In this document: positions 1 to 13,200 of the stretch, in pieces | Position numbering within the stretch: position 1 is the first letter of the stretch | Layout of the letters: the number at the start of each line of letters is the position of its first letter | Source of the DNA: Cepaea nemoralis | Taxonomy: Eukaryota; Mollusca; Gastropoda; Stylommatophora; Helicidae | Reading direction: 5' to 3' | DNA: 64,000 bases | Assembly: GCA_014155875.1 (NCBI GenBank) | Contig: JACEFZ010027928.1 | Span: forward strand, 96,001 to 160,000 | Notes under the pieces: model-generated | Database searches by the model: none | Told to the model about the DNA's origin: nothing | What the model saw: only the letters and a program-made list of their open reading frames with translations | Translations under genes and position numbers: made by a program

Positions 1-1692
1 ACTCGCTCTACAGATCCACCAGCTAATAGAGCTCTGCTGGCGAGAAGGACAAGTCCCACAGGATTTCAAAGATTCAAACATCATAACGCTGTACAAGAAC
101 AAGGGAGATCGGAGCGACTGTAACAACTATAGGGGTATCTCACTTCTGTGTATTGTTGGGAAAGTATTTGCCAGAATTGTCCTGCGCAGACTTCAAGTCC
201 TGGGAGATCAAGTCTACCCCGAATCACAGTGCGGCTTCCGTCAGAACCGGTCTACCATTGATATGATATTCTCATTGCGACAGATGCAAGAAAAATGCCG
301 GGAACAAAATCAGCCACTGTTTATTGCCTTCATCGACCTCACAAAGGCATTCGATTTGGTCAGTCGTGAGGGTCTGTTCAAAGCACTAAAGAAGATTGGC
401 TGCCCACCAACTCTTCTGTCCATTGTGGAATCGTTCCACACAGGCATGAAGGGTATAATCAAGTTTGATGGCTCAACTTCAGAAGAGTTTGAAATCAAGA
501 GTGGAGTTAAGCAAGGTTGTGTACTATCCCCCACCCTCTTTGGGATATACTTTTCACTTCTACTGAAATATGCCTTTCGTGATCAGGATGACGGTATATA
601 CATTCACTCACGCTCAGATGGTGGCCTCTATAATGCTCAGAGATTGAAGGCCAAGACCAAAATTAGCAGGGTACTAATCAGAGAGTTGCTTTTTGCGTAT
701 GATGCTGCGATTACGACCCACTCTGAGGAAGAATTACAACAGCTACTATCTGCATTCTCCAATGCTTGTTCTGAATTTGGTTTAACAATTAACAAAAAGA
801 AGACACAGATTATGTCACAAGGTGCACATGGTGTACCATCAATCTTTATTGACGACGCCGAACTGGAGATAGTTGACCATTTTACATATCTAGGATCAGA
901 GGTAAATAGCAAATTATCCCTCGATCAGGAAATCAACATCAGGATTGGCAAGGCAGCAACAACAATGAACATGTTAGCAAAAAGAGTCTGGGAGAACAGG
1001 AAGCTTACTGCCAAAACAAAAGTCCTCGTCTACCAAGCCTGTGTCCTTAGTACTCTTCTTTATGGCAGTGAAACCTGGACAACTTACTCACGCCAAGAGA
1101 AACGTTTAAACAGCTTTCATATGCGGTGTCTGCGAAGAGCACTTGGTATTAAGTGGCAAGACAAAATCACAAATACTGAAGTATTGGAAAGATCAGGTTG
1201 TGTGACGGTGTATTCCATGCTCAGTCTTCATAGACTTAGATGGATAGGACACGTTAGGAGGATGGATGATGGTAGAATACCAAAGGACATCTTTTTTGGT
1301 GAGTTACAGACAGGTAGGAGATCTCAGTAATGAGACCTCTACTATGATACAAAGATGTGTGTAAGCGGGACATGATTGATACAGGCATTGATAATGCATG
1401 TTGGGAGCACGTCGCCGCTGAACGTGTTGCATGGAGGGCAACTATCAGAAATGGCATAAAGACAAAGGAGAAAATGATTGCAGATAAAGCACACACAGAG
1501 CGTGAGAGACGTAAGATGGTGCAAAATGGTGGAAATGACCATGTTTTCACATGCACCTACTGTGGGCAAACATTTGCAGCAAGAATTGGCCTTACCAGCC
1601 ACACTCGCTACCGCCATGAATCGTAGTTATTAAGCCTTTCTGAAGCACAATGTACCAAACTATCGTCTGTCAAGGCGGAAAGGTGCCAATGA
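1..1692 (+). mobile_element. LINE copy 1 (RTE-like, 3' half), broken
   Basis: This is the 3' half of a non-LTR retrotransposon, colinear with 54170-55846. It ends at the shared AGGTGCCAATG terminus and runs off the left edge. The reverse transcriptase frame is open from base 2 to the stop at 1330 and contains [10 protein letters not shown] and [11 protein letters not shown]. The catalytic box reads FAYDAA where copy 2 has FADDAA, so the first active-site Asp is lost. A small insertion near 1325-1335 puts the C-terminal part (1357-1626) in another frame. That part ends in a C2H2 finger (CTYC...HTRYRH). This style of protein is often annotated as 'endonuclease-reverse transcriptase' or 'craniofacial development protein 2-like'; the clade is tentative. 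It lies in the HTT intron, same strand. Confidence 0.93.
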
Positions 1693-2245
1693 ATGTTAAC
1701 ATTCTTGTTTATTATTTATTATTTAGTGATTTGTTCAGTTGGAATCTAGAAGTCTTTTTTCAGTGTGTAACATTTAACCAATTTAATACAGTTGAACAAA
1801 TATGGAAATAAACATTAATAACATTAAATTATTTACTTTAAAGAAAAAAAACAGTCTTCAAGTTTATGCTTGCGGGCTTGGAGACAGGCATGCTTAATAC
1901 AAACAAATGTAATAGCCTGTAACAAGAATTATCTATGAATATAGGTATAAAGATGGCATGCCCGGTATTCATGTGTTTGAATCTCCTATGCGGATTTTTA
2001 AAAAATTGCATCCAGATCGAGCCACTCTGAAATTGATACCAAGAAATGTATTGGGAAGTAAAGATGGCTGACACGATATTGACCACATCACCCATTGAGT
2101 GTTATTTGGTATAAACAATTCTAGAGCTAGCACCAACAGAAGGCTTCAAGTTGAGTAAAAGGGCCTTTTACATTTTTCTTCTTGGTGTATTCAAAATTTT
2201 TTTTATTACAACATAATTATTTTAATAAATACATTATCATTTCAG

Positions 2246-2394
2246 GAATTCCGAGTTGCTTATCCCTCACATCTTCCAGTTTCTAGTTATGTTATCCTAT
2301 GAGAAGTTCCACAGCAAGTCTATCATAGACATGCCCCGTATCATTCATCGTTGTGATGGCATCATGGCAAGTGGTCTCCAGCCAACTACCCATG
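2246..2394 (+). CDS. HTT: HTT exon w1 (first visible exon)
   Basis: Acceptor TTTCAG before 2246, donor GTTAGT after 2394. It enters with one base finishing a codon, reads 49 codons and leaves one base (phase 1). The peptide begins [20 protein letters not shown] and ends [15 protein letters not shown], matching the human segment around LSYEKFHNKP...CDGIMASG. The previous exon is outside the window, because 1-2245 is intron holding a LINE. Confidence 0.93.
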
Positions 2395-5300
2395 GTTAGT
2401 AGCATTATTTGGTCAATTGCTGCGTTCTGTTGGTTTTTGTAGAGAATGATGGCATTTATAGAATATCCAAAAACATTACTTGGTGGGTCGCTTGAGTTCT
2501 CTCAGCATGTAGTGACTCTTTTAATTTAGAGGGACATTTAAAAATTCTGAACTAGATTTCAGAGACATATCACAAGTGACCATATCATATAAGAACAAAT
2601 GTAGAGGCTCTCACTGCAGATGTTTGATGGTTATCTGAGACTCATACATGAGGGATCTTATTGTATCTGTCTGTGCTTCAAAAGGTGCACTGTAGTTAAC
2701 TTTGGTATGAATGGTTAAATTATATAAGTATAGCAGCCTCTCAAATCTTGAAGTAAAACCACAGCTCTTGCGGACATTGAAATAAGAGAGCTGATGTTCT
2801 GATTTCAAGTATTCCAATCATAGGAACACTAAAGTTGAATATCATCTTGCAGCAGCTGCTTTGAAGCTCTCATTGCGGCCTGTTGAAAGATTTCTCACAC
2901 TCTTGTCATTTTGCCTGCCTCTTTCACCCTAAGCCCAAGGTGTCTGAAATGTCCTGTGCCCACATTCGTGCTGTTTGACCCCTTCCTCTTCTTCCAGAAA
3001 CCACGCCTTCCATCACTATTTTGTCCAGGCCACCGTGACATTGAATATGGCCAAAATATTTCAGTTTCCGTGACATAATGTTGTTAATGAGCAAGTTTTC
3101 TTTAATACTCGGATCTTGTCAGTTATTTTCTCCTTCTTAGTCCATGATAATGTAAGAACTTTTCTGTAATATTTAAGCTCTGATTTTCTTCTTCTGTGAT
3201 TGAACTCTTTTTCATGCCACAGAAAGATGCATGTTCTCAAACATGGTATTTTATCTTGTTTGCTGATGTTGTATCATTCTTCATACTGTTTAACCTCTGT
3301 ATTGCTGTAGCTAGTTATGTCTGACTTCCTGTGAACAATCCATATCATCATTGATTATGAAGCCAAGATATTCAGGGATTGTGACATTTTCAATTTCTTT
3401 ATAGTTAGTTGTGATGTGTGGTTGGCGTGTAGTTTTGTTTTATGTGCATTTTTTTTAAGTTCAGGAAAAGATTTTCAATTTTACTGAGTCTCTTGACAGA
3501 CAGGATACATTTGTGAAACACCTTAACTATGGCACTATTTGATTGGAGGACTGTGTCATCTGCATACCTATTGGACAAATAAGACACATTATTTATAACA
3601 CAGTGCTGCAGTTTACTTCCTGTACATTATCAATTGGTCTAAAATTAAAGGGCTAACGCCATATACCAGAGGGAGCCATTGTAGCGCAGTGATTTGTCTG
3701 CTTGCCTGCTGGCCAGGTGCTTCTTATTTATAGAATATTCTTACTGTAATGTTGGCTCTGATGTGAAGGGGTTATAGACGCAGTTCATAATCCCATATAC
3801 AGTGTTTGAAACAGCAGCTTGCCAATTGACAGCAGACCGCATTGCGTTGGTTTTTATAAAATAGTATGAGTGTCAGTCTTTCAGAAAGCAATGGCAAACT
3901 ACTAAATGTAAACTTGCCAAGAAATCACAAACAACCAAAAAATTTTGGGGTTGACTGCGATGCCCTGTAAAGGATATACAACTAAATTTTTTACTTTATT
4001 ACTTTACTTGAGAAATTTATATTTCTTCATACATCTCAGGATATTACTTAACGTTTATTTGGTGTATATTTTCTTTGTATTGCTCTTTCAGCCATTCCAG
4101 CTTTGCGGCCAGTAGTGTATGATCTCTTTCTTCTGAGGGGTACAGTCAAGTCTGAGGTCGGGAAGGATCTGGAGACACAGAGAGAAGTAGTGGTGTCCAT
4201 GCTGCTGAGATTGGTACATTGTTATCAAGTAAGTCAGGCCACTGTTTGAGGCTGGTAAAATGAGAGAAAGTGAAGTTGCAGGTGTATTTCAAAGTGTGTT
4301 AATGTAAAACTATATAATGGAGAAATACCAGAAAGGGACATTACAGGTTTTTGATGAAATGTTATAATGAACATTTAGCAGAAGGAGAACGTGTATTTTG
4401 ATGGTCTTGTTTTATAAAGAGATGGTTGCAGGAAGAGAAGATGCTGGGATATGTTGAAATTTAATAGTGGAAAATCAGTTTGGTGGATATGGGTTTAGTT
4501 GCATGTCCTTTACAGGACATTTTCTTTTCTTGTAATGGACCAAAAAATTTGTTTCCTTTTTACTTATTTTGTAAAATTCCAAACAGTCAACATCGTGAAA
4601 CCCATCTGACCTGTTTGAGTGGACAGTTATCACCTCTGATCTACTCTGGCCCCTGGAACTGAACGCACTAAATGTTTGAAGCAACATCTTTGGGGATAGA
4701 AGGAAATGGAAACACATTGAAACCAATCTGGTCTGTTTGAGTGGACATTGTCACCTCTGATCTACTCCCACCCCAGGAACTGAACACACTAAATGTCTGA
4801 AGCAACATCATTGGGGATAGAAGGAAATGGAAACACATTGAAACCAATCTGGTCTGTTTGAGTGGACATTGTCACCTCTGATCTACTCCCACCCCAGGAA
4901 CTGAACGCACTAAATGTCTGAAGCAACATCTTTGGGGATAGAAGGAAATGGAAACACATTGTGCATGTAGTAAAGAACTGTACAGGTTTGGGAAGCTGAA
5001 GTGGATGCAGGGGTTACTATTGTGGTTCACGTTTTAGCCGCTGACTTACATTATTTAAATGTGTCTTCTCCAGGCTTTGGACATGTTTGTAATAGTTCTG
5101 CAACAGTGCCATAGAGAGAGTGAGGAAAGATGGAAAAGGTTGTCCAGGCAGGTTATGGACGTGGTTTTGCCAGCTCTGACCAAGCAACAGGTCTCTGTTT
5201 TATTTTACATTTGTGTATGTGTATATATACACATGTATGTGCATATGTGCACATATAAATTTCTGTACACAGGTGTGTTTATTTGCGCCTTCATGTGTGT

Positions 5301-8300
5301 TTGCCTGTACATATGTATGTGTGTACTAAGTGTTTTTGTGTGTGAGTAGGTGGACAAAGGAAAGGATATCTGTTTCATTAAATGAGGTCTGTGTTTTAGG
5401 AGGTAAGCTGGCATGCAAGATACTGACTACATGGCCTCTAGAATGCCATTTTGTTTTTAAAATATCACATTCTCCCAATATGCCTCATGGGCATAGAAAA
5501 GGGGTCTTTTTTATTGATACTTGATTTTAAACAATCATAAATATGTCATTGTCTTAATATAACCTTGATTGTTTAGATAAACCTGGACAGTCAGGACTCA
5601 CTAGATGTCCTCCACCGCCTGTTTGAATCCGTGTCACCCAGTGTGTTCAGGCCTGTTGACTTCCTCTTGAAGACCTTATTGGCTCCTCCCCATGATGTGG
5701 TAAGATGGAACGCTTATGTCCAAGAACATTGTGCCTATGGTATTATTTACAAATATGTTATCAAGGTACTTCGGGTTTTCGCAGAACTCTGAGATCCCTA
5801 TGACTTTTAGTGCATGCTGCGCTGTCCAGTCATCTCATGAGTTTCAGTGTTCGGAACAGTTTTGACTGTATTGTTTTCTGGACACTGGGAAAGGCCGTAG
5901 TGATGTGTACAAAGGGATACTTGGTACCACACCTTGGGTGCCAGCGAGCTTTGTGCTGGTTTTACGGAATCTCTTGCAAGATTTCTGTCATACGTCCATA
6001 TCATACACCACGGATAAATGGCCTACAGCAAATTGGCATGGAATCTTAGAGATGGTGGCCCCTAGAGAGATGCAGTGATCAAGAACTATTCTGGCACTCA
6101 TCAGTGCACCCCCAAATCATGGGTAAATGGTGTCTTTTGAATGTGCTACCTACTAAATTTACAAAAGGGTTCTGATGTCCACTGAAAGAAAATCCTACTA
6201 AATGACAGCTCAGCTCAGGCATCCATATCGTGTCATATGCCCAACTTGTGTTGTGAGAGAAAACCATGCATTTACGTGCATGTCTCTCAAAACTAAGAAA
6301 CCTAATAGGAGGGTGTGTGTGTGGGGGGGGGGGGGGGTGTGGAGGAGAGAGACAGTACTAGCAAACAAACAAATAAGTAACAATCTTCAGAACATGCAAC
6401 TTTCCTATGGCAACTTATGGATATGAATCATTGACCACTAAATAACAAAATCGAGCATTGTAAACTTAAATGCTACAGACAAATTTTTGGCATACTGTGG
6501 ATCAAGAAGTAGCAAAATACTGAAGTTTTATAAAATCTGAATATTGTAGAATGCTGGCTCATAAACTGAAATATTTTGACCATATTAAACATGGTCATTG
6601 AGAAAGGACAACAATAGAGGGTATAGTTCTTGAAAGACTGGGCAGGGATCAAACAGCATGACAGTGGACACAGGACTTCAAAGACACCCTGGGGGTGATA
6701 GTGCATGAGGCTGGAGAATTGTTGAATTGAAAATATTTCCAGCAGGTTGTGATGAGATGCAAGTTCTGCAGAGGACTTTGATGCATGATGGTGATCCCTT
6801 CTCATCAGGGGAAACAACAGATTTATGACCTCACACATGAAGTGACAATAGTTTTTACATGTATATGTTATGAACTTCTAATTATGTTGTTGTTAGTGCA
6901 CTACCAATATGTTAGTCTCAGGCTAAGTCATTATTAGAATTTGTTTGGCCTGGCCAGTGGTACACCTCTGAGGTAGATACAGCCTCATAAAATGAGTACC
7001 AGAGATTTTTCTGGATTTGATTTCATTTTTAAAGGAACACCTTCATTGCACATGGATACCTCCCTATGTGCTGCTGCTAAAGATCACACAAGGAGAACCT
7101 CAAGACAGTGCACAAATCTTGTAGCACTAGTAGGGATCAAAATACATCTGTGTAAATCGGGGAATTGTCCATGCTATAAATATTAAGTAGGTTTTCTCAT
7201 TGAAATTGAGCCTGGGCAGTGGCCTATTCAGCTTGCTGTTTTCAATTTCTGACTGCCAAGGGATTTAAAATGTATACAGTATGCACCATAATGTCCCTTT
7301 AGTAATTTTTCCTTGTCTGAGAAGGCTAGGCATCTGATTCAGGGAAAGTATACTATCTTGTCTTATTTTGTAAAAACCCATACCATCCACACAGTGAATC
7401 AAATGAGGTAAGCATGAGTTGGACATTTTACCTCTAGACCACATGGTCCCTCTGCAATGTGGTGTTGACTATATCAGTGTCTGACTTTTATCTTCATGTC
7501 AGAGTAGCGTGTAAACAGGAGTCTGTATTTGTATGTACTTTATTTGAAATAGACATTTGAAATATTCAAAGAAGTTGACATCTTTTGTAATTGCTTCTGT
7601 TAAAGTTTCTTAGCTTTCTCATTTTGCTGTTACTAAATTTTGTGAAACCAGAAGTCATTATTTTGTATCATATTGAACCTGTTTTATGCATCATCTCCGT
7701 CAGAGATGTCTACCAAGTCTCCAGAAGTGGCTGTGTTTGGTTCTTCATCATTTTACGAGTCCTCATTGCCCAGTCAAAAGAAGAAGTAATTCTGTCGCGG
7801 TTGACAGAATTGCAGGTAATATTTTATTATGATTTTTAACCAGTAAGTCCACACACATACCCACATTCGAAACACAGCTGTTGGCGATTTGGCAACAGAC
7901 TGCCTTGCGTTGGTTTTTTATGAAATGGTATGGGTGCCAGTCGTTCAGAAATCAATGGCAAACTACTGAACGTAAACTTGCCCAGGAATCACAAATGGCC
8001 AAAAAATGCTGGGTTTGACTGCTACGAACAGTAAAGGATATGCAATTAACCTCTTTTGAGTTAAGTTGTCAAGTCAAATCATTCAGCCAAATAGAGGCAG
8101 GAAGTTTTTAAATATGTCACGCCTCCTTCCATATTTGTAATCTACTCATAAACTTATCCTTGGGAAAATAATATGGTAATTTCCCTTGGCCGTTTGCTAC
8201 CTCCTCATTTGACAGCAATTTCCAACGTTGTGTCCTTTATGAAGTTATAGGATACATTTACGTTTAGAAGATGTATGGGGTTTAGATTGGTGCCAGCCAT

Positions 8301-10181
8301 TGTATATTTATTTCAACACTGGGAACTATTCATTTCCCTTAATAGAGCCCCAAACAGCACCCAGCCTGAATATAGTCCTGGGCACTCTATTACTTCCAGA
8401 AATAACTGAAAACCGGGTAAACATGAAGATGTTGTCATGGATATATTTGTACAGAAGGGACCGTAGTGCTGGAAGCTTCTGATCTGAATAAAGAGTATCT
8501 CTTTTATGATGATCACAGCACGATATAAGTAAAAGATTGTGAACACATACATATCCATTTATGAAGATGGGACATCAAGACACAGACCTTACACTGCCCC
8601 TGCCATATGTACATCCAAAAATAGTCACACATACAGACAAGAAATCTGTTACCATATGTTCAGTGGTGTATCATTTGTGGAAAATACAGATTCCTGATTT
8701 TCATGTTAAGATTATGTCTCTGATAACTGCAGTTGTATGTTTGATATGAAAATTGGAGAACGCAGATATATCTTCTATAATAAAAGTATTTAGGCAAGAA
8801 TTCTTTTATACACATACATTTTTAGTAGACAATACAGATTGCTGTTTTTTTTTTGTTTTTTTTATCTTGAGAATATTTCTCTAATGATTGCAGTTGCATG
8901 TTTGTCTGATACGAGAATTGGACAACACAGATACATCTTCTATAGTAGAAGTGCTTCGCAAGCTGACACCAGAGGAAACAATTGCCTGGTGAGTATAGTT
9001 TAACTATTGTCATATCATGTAAGGATATTCAGTCCATAAATTGGTTTGATATTTTCTAAACATGTCACTCTACCGTAAGTCTAGCTTTGAGACTACCCAG
9101 AAACTTATTTATATGAAATGTATGTAGCAATTTTCCCTAGACTTCCATATATTTTTACTATCACAATATGTACATTTCAGACTATTGAATAACTACCGTA
9201 TTTTACGGACTATAAGACGCACCTTAATTTTTAAGCAATTTTTAAAAAAAATAACATTTTTACCATTTTTATATTAATTTCGAGTATAAGACGCACCTGA
9301 ATTTTGGAAGTAATTTTTTGAAGAAAAAAGTGCGTCTTATACTCTGTAAAATAAGGTATTTGTATAATTGTATTATAAATTGAGGACATTCTACCTTGTG
9401 AAGAATGGATACAGGTGCCATATTGCATCCTTTTCAGCATGAATAATGCTGAACAGTGGGTGCAGACAGCAAAATCATATCATTGTGGAAGTATCAATCA
9501 TCACCTTGATTTTTACACATTTTTCTGAGCATGATGTGGTCATCTACACACATGGGTCTGTTGTCTGACCTGTGAGGAACTCAAGGGCTTGTACGGATCA
9601 GGTCAGAGGGGGCACTGTGAAGGAAGACTGTGGCTCCTTCACCATGACAACAATTAGCTTGACCATGGAGATCATGGCAGTGACTAAAACAATAACCTGG
9701 CTGGAGACCCAGACTTTCACCTAGGCATGTTTTCTCAATGACTTAGTGAGCATGCTCAGGAAAATTGAGATAGATTGGCCTCGGAGACAGTAGGTAGAGC
9801 TCTGAGGAGATCTATGCTGACATAAATCAGCTTCGTTTTTTAGCCAGGCCTCGTAGGTGTAAGAAAATGAACAAAATGATAGACAAAAGCCAGGCAACTG
9901 TGGCTAGCCTTAGAGAGGCAGGACAATGAAACAACTCAAGTGGTGACTGTGAATCTGCAACCTTGACCAAACTCTGCAAGAAAATCAAGTCAAAAAGGGT
10001 GAAGCCAGACAAGAGCACCAAAGGAGGACAAAGAAGAATATTTAACCAATACTGAACGTGTGTCGGTAGTTGCTCCTTACTAAGGGAAATGCTGATGAGG
10101 GGATCTAAGCACTTAATGAATGAATGGATGTGCAATGGGGATAATATGATGATTGATTGATTAACTAACTAGCTAGCTAGA

Positions 10182-10217
<36 letters not shown>

Positions 10218-10235
10218 ATCTTTGCTATCTGTAAT

Positions 10236-10267
<32 letters not shown>

Positions 10268-13200
10268 ATCTTTGCTATCTGTAATTAACTAACTAACTAA
10301 CTAACTAAACTAAACAAAACTAACTAAACTAACTAACCAACCAACCAACCAACCAACCAACCAACACTAAACTAAACTAAACTAAACTAACAAACATCTT
10401 TGCTATCTGTAATGAAATTTCATATATATGAGTCAAAATTGAATGTTAACACAGAAATATCCCGTTCTCCCTGTTTTCAGAAAATGAAGTTCTTTAATTT
10501 GTATTAATCCCACAGGTTTCTGCTTCAGGTCATTGGAAAATGTTCAGAAATGCTTGATCAAGAGGCATCTCTGCTAGTATCAAATGGTGCCAACAGTGCA
10601 ACAGTTACATCCAGCAATGCTTATGCCAGCAGATATCGATTCTTGCTGCAGCAGACGCTGCATCTGCTCTTGTATATTACACATATGTTCCAATCAGGTA
10701 ACTGTTTAATGTAGGATGCTCACTGAGAATGTGTTTCAACTGACATGGAAACAAATGAGTATTTTTGTTTTTAAAATGTGCGTAATGTAAAACCCTGGGT
10801 AAAACCAAGAAGAATATCAGCCAGTCCTGGTGTATAGAAGTAATTAATGGACAATCAGCAGTTTAGTGAAGAATAATGTGGAAGCAGCACAGATGTTTGA
10901 TTGAAGAATTATGAGACCACCATGGACAGATAAAATGTGTAATGGAGACATCTTGAAAGAAGTAAACTCATAGAGAAAACTAGTTACTCACATTAGAAGA
11001 AGACAGTCCATGTTCTTTGGGCACAGCTTGGCATAATAGCATGAAAGAACATCTGTATCAGAAATAATTGATAGTATATGTGACATAAGCTGTGAGTAGA
11101 CATGATGACCCATGCTACATGACAGGGGCTATAAGCAGATGATAAAACCTAGTAAAATTTAAACTTCATAAACAGATATTGATAGAATAATCTTTTGTGA
11201 TAAATTAAACAAAGTTCATAAAAATCATTGCCTGAGTAATCTGAAGTGACATGTTTAACTTAAAAAACAGTCATTGAATGAATAACCTGATGTGACATGC
11301 TAAACAGACTTAATAAACAGTCACTACTTGGGTTAAATAAAATCGACAGGGTCGACTTCATTGCACCAGGTTTTTATCCCACATGGCTCAGTCTCTTTCT
11401 GCAGCACGGAAAGCGTCACACAAAGCACAAACTCCCTAGCTCCAGCGGCAACCCTCAGGAGTCTCCCAAAAAAATGCACTCGTGAACCGAAGGATGCGGC
11501 CAGGAATCGAACTCACAACCTTCTGTGCCCGAGTCAGATGGCTGGACCACTTCACCACAGAGACTCCCTTGTTACCTGATGTGACATGTTAAACACTTAA
11601 TAAACAGTTGTTGACTGAATAACCTGTTAAACAGACTTCATAAACAGTCATTAACTGGGATACCTGATGTGACATATACACATAATATTTCTTCTTAAGG
11701 TTTATTCCGCCGTGTGGCCACAGCAGCTATGCGGTTGCTGCAGTTGGAATCACCTACCTGCATGTACAGCGTTGGAGAGATAAATGAGCACATGGTCGGA
11801 ATCAGCAGTATCTGCCCTGCCTTGACCCTGCACTGGTGTAACGTACTCATTCTTCTGAACTTCGATGACAGAGGACTGTGGACGAAAGTTGTTCAAACTC
11901 CATCTTCTTATAAACTTGTGGAATCGAGGTCAGTAGACTAAGTAGATGTATATTCCTTGTTTACTAGCTGCTAAGGTGTATGTATGTATATATGTTTTTT
12001 TTTGGCGCTTCTTGCTTTCAACTGAAGCGTAGTCCATACATACTACTTCTAGTAGTACTAGACTGAATGCCGCGTGTGGATTAGCTTTCCCTGTTACCAG
12101 TGTCTCTCGCCATCAAGCGAACCCACTCCGACTTAAGAGGTACTTGTAATTTATGCACCCAAGTCAAGGACAAGAAATTAACATTTTAGTCCAACCGTCT
12201 GATGTAGGGGTTGAACCCCTTATCTCGGCATCAGCACACAGGTGTTTAAGAATGTGTTTTCCTATCCATTTGGCCATGCTGACCTCCCTAAGGTGTATAT
12301 AATGATGATATGGACTTGGCCTAATATCAGTCATTCCATGTGTGCTGTGCTGAATCATAATCTGGGTACATCCTATTATATCACTGATAAAGAAGTTCCA
12401 GTACCAGCCTTGCACACCCAGCTGTGTGTCTCCATGGGGAAGTGGTCAAGCCGTATGCCTCACGCTCTGAAGGATGCGAGTTCATTTTTGGACTGTATCT
12501 GTCTGACCATGAGTGCAATTAAATTTATTAAGGACCCCTTGGGATCATTGCTGGAGCTAAAGAGTTTGTGCTTTATGTAGTGCTCTCAGCAGACATCTTG
12601 CCATTCTCCAGAGTGAGACTGAGTCATATGGGATCAAACCTTGCACGGTGAAGTCAATCCTCTTGCCTGTAACCTTTTAAGCTCTTTAGGGTCATGAAGT
12701 AGACATTTTGCTTACAGTACGACTGTCCCTGGTTGATAGAAAACATTCTGCCACCACTGGGGATTGAATCTCAGATCGTTGTGTTTGTCAATCAACACAT
12801 TTTTGAAGATGCTGTGGTTAGTCCGCTCATCTGCCAAGACTTCATAAACAATCATCGACTGAATAAACTGATGTGATATGCTAAACAGACTTCATAAACA
12901 GTCATTAATTGGGTTATCTGATGTGACATGCTAAACAGACTTCATAAACAGTCATTGCCTGGGTTATCTGTCACCACTGGGGATTGAATCTCAGATCATT
13001 GTGTTTGTCAGTCAACACATTGTTAAAGATGCAGTGGTTAGTCCACTCATCTGCCAACACTGGGGATTGAATCTCAGATCTTTGTGTTTGTCAGTCAACA
13101 CATTGTTAAAGATGCAGTGGTTAGTCCACTCATCTGCCAACACTGGGGATTGAATCTCAGATCATTGTGTTTGTCAGTCAACACATTGTTAAAGATGCAG

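Noticed and set aside
8733..8803. Alternative (mutually exclusive) HTT exon
   Set aside because: The frame meets TGA after three codons and has a 3-nt gap and many changes, so it is a dead copy, not an alternative exon.
9827..10135. 102-codon minus-strand frame as a gene
   Set aside because: No homology recognised, no supporting splice or start context, and it lies in an HTT intron; probably chance.
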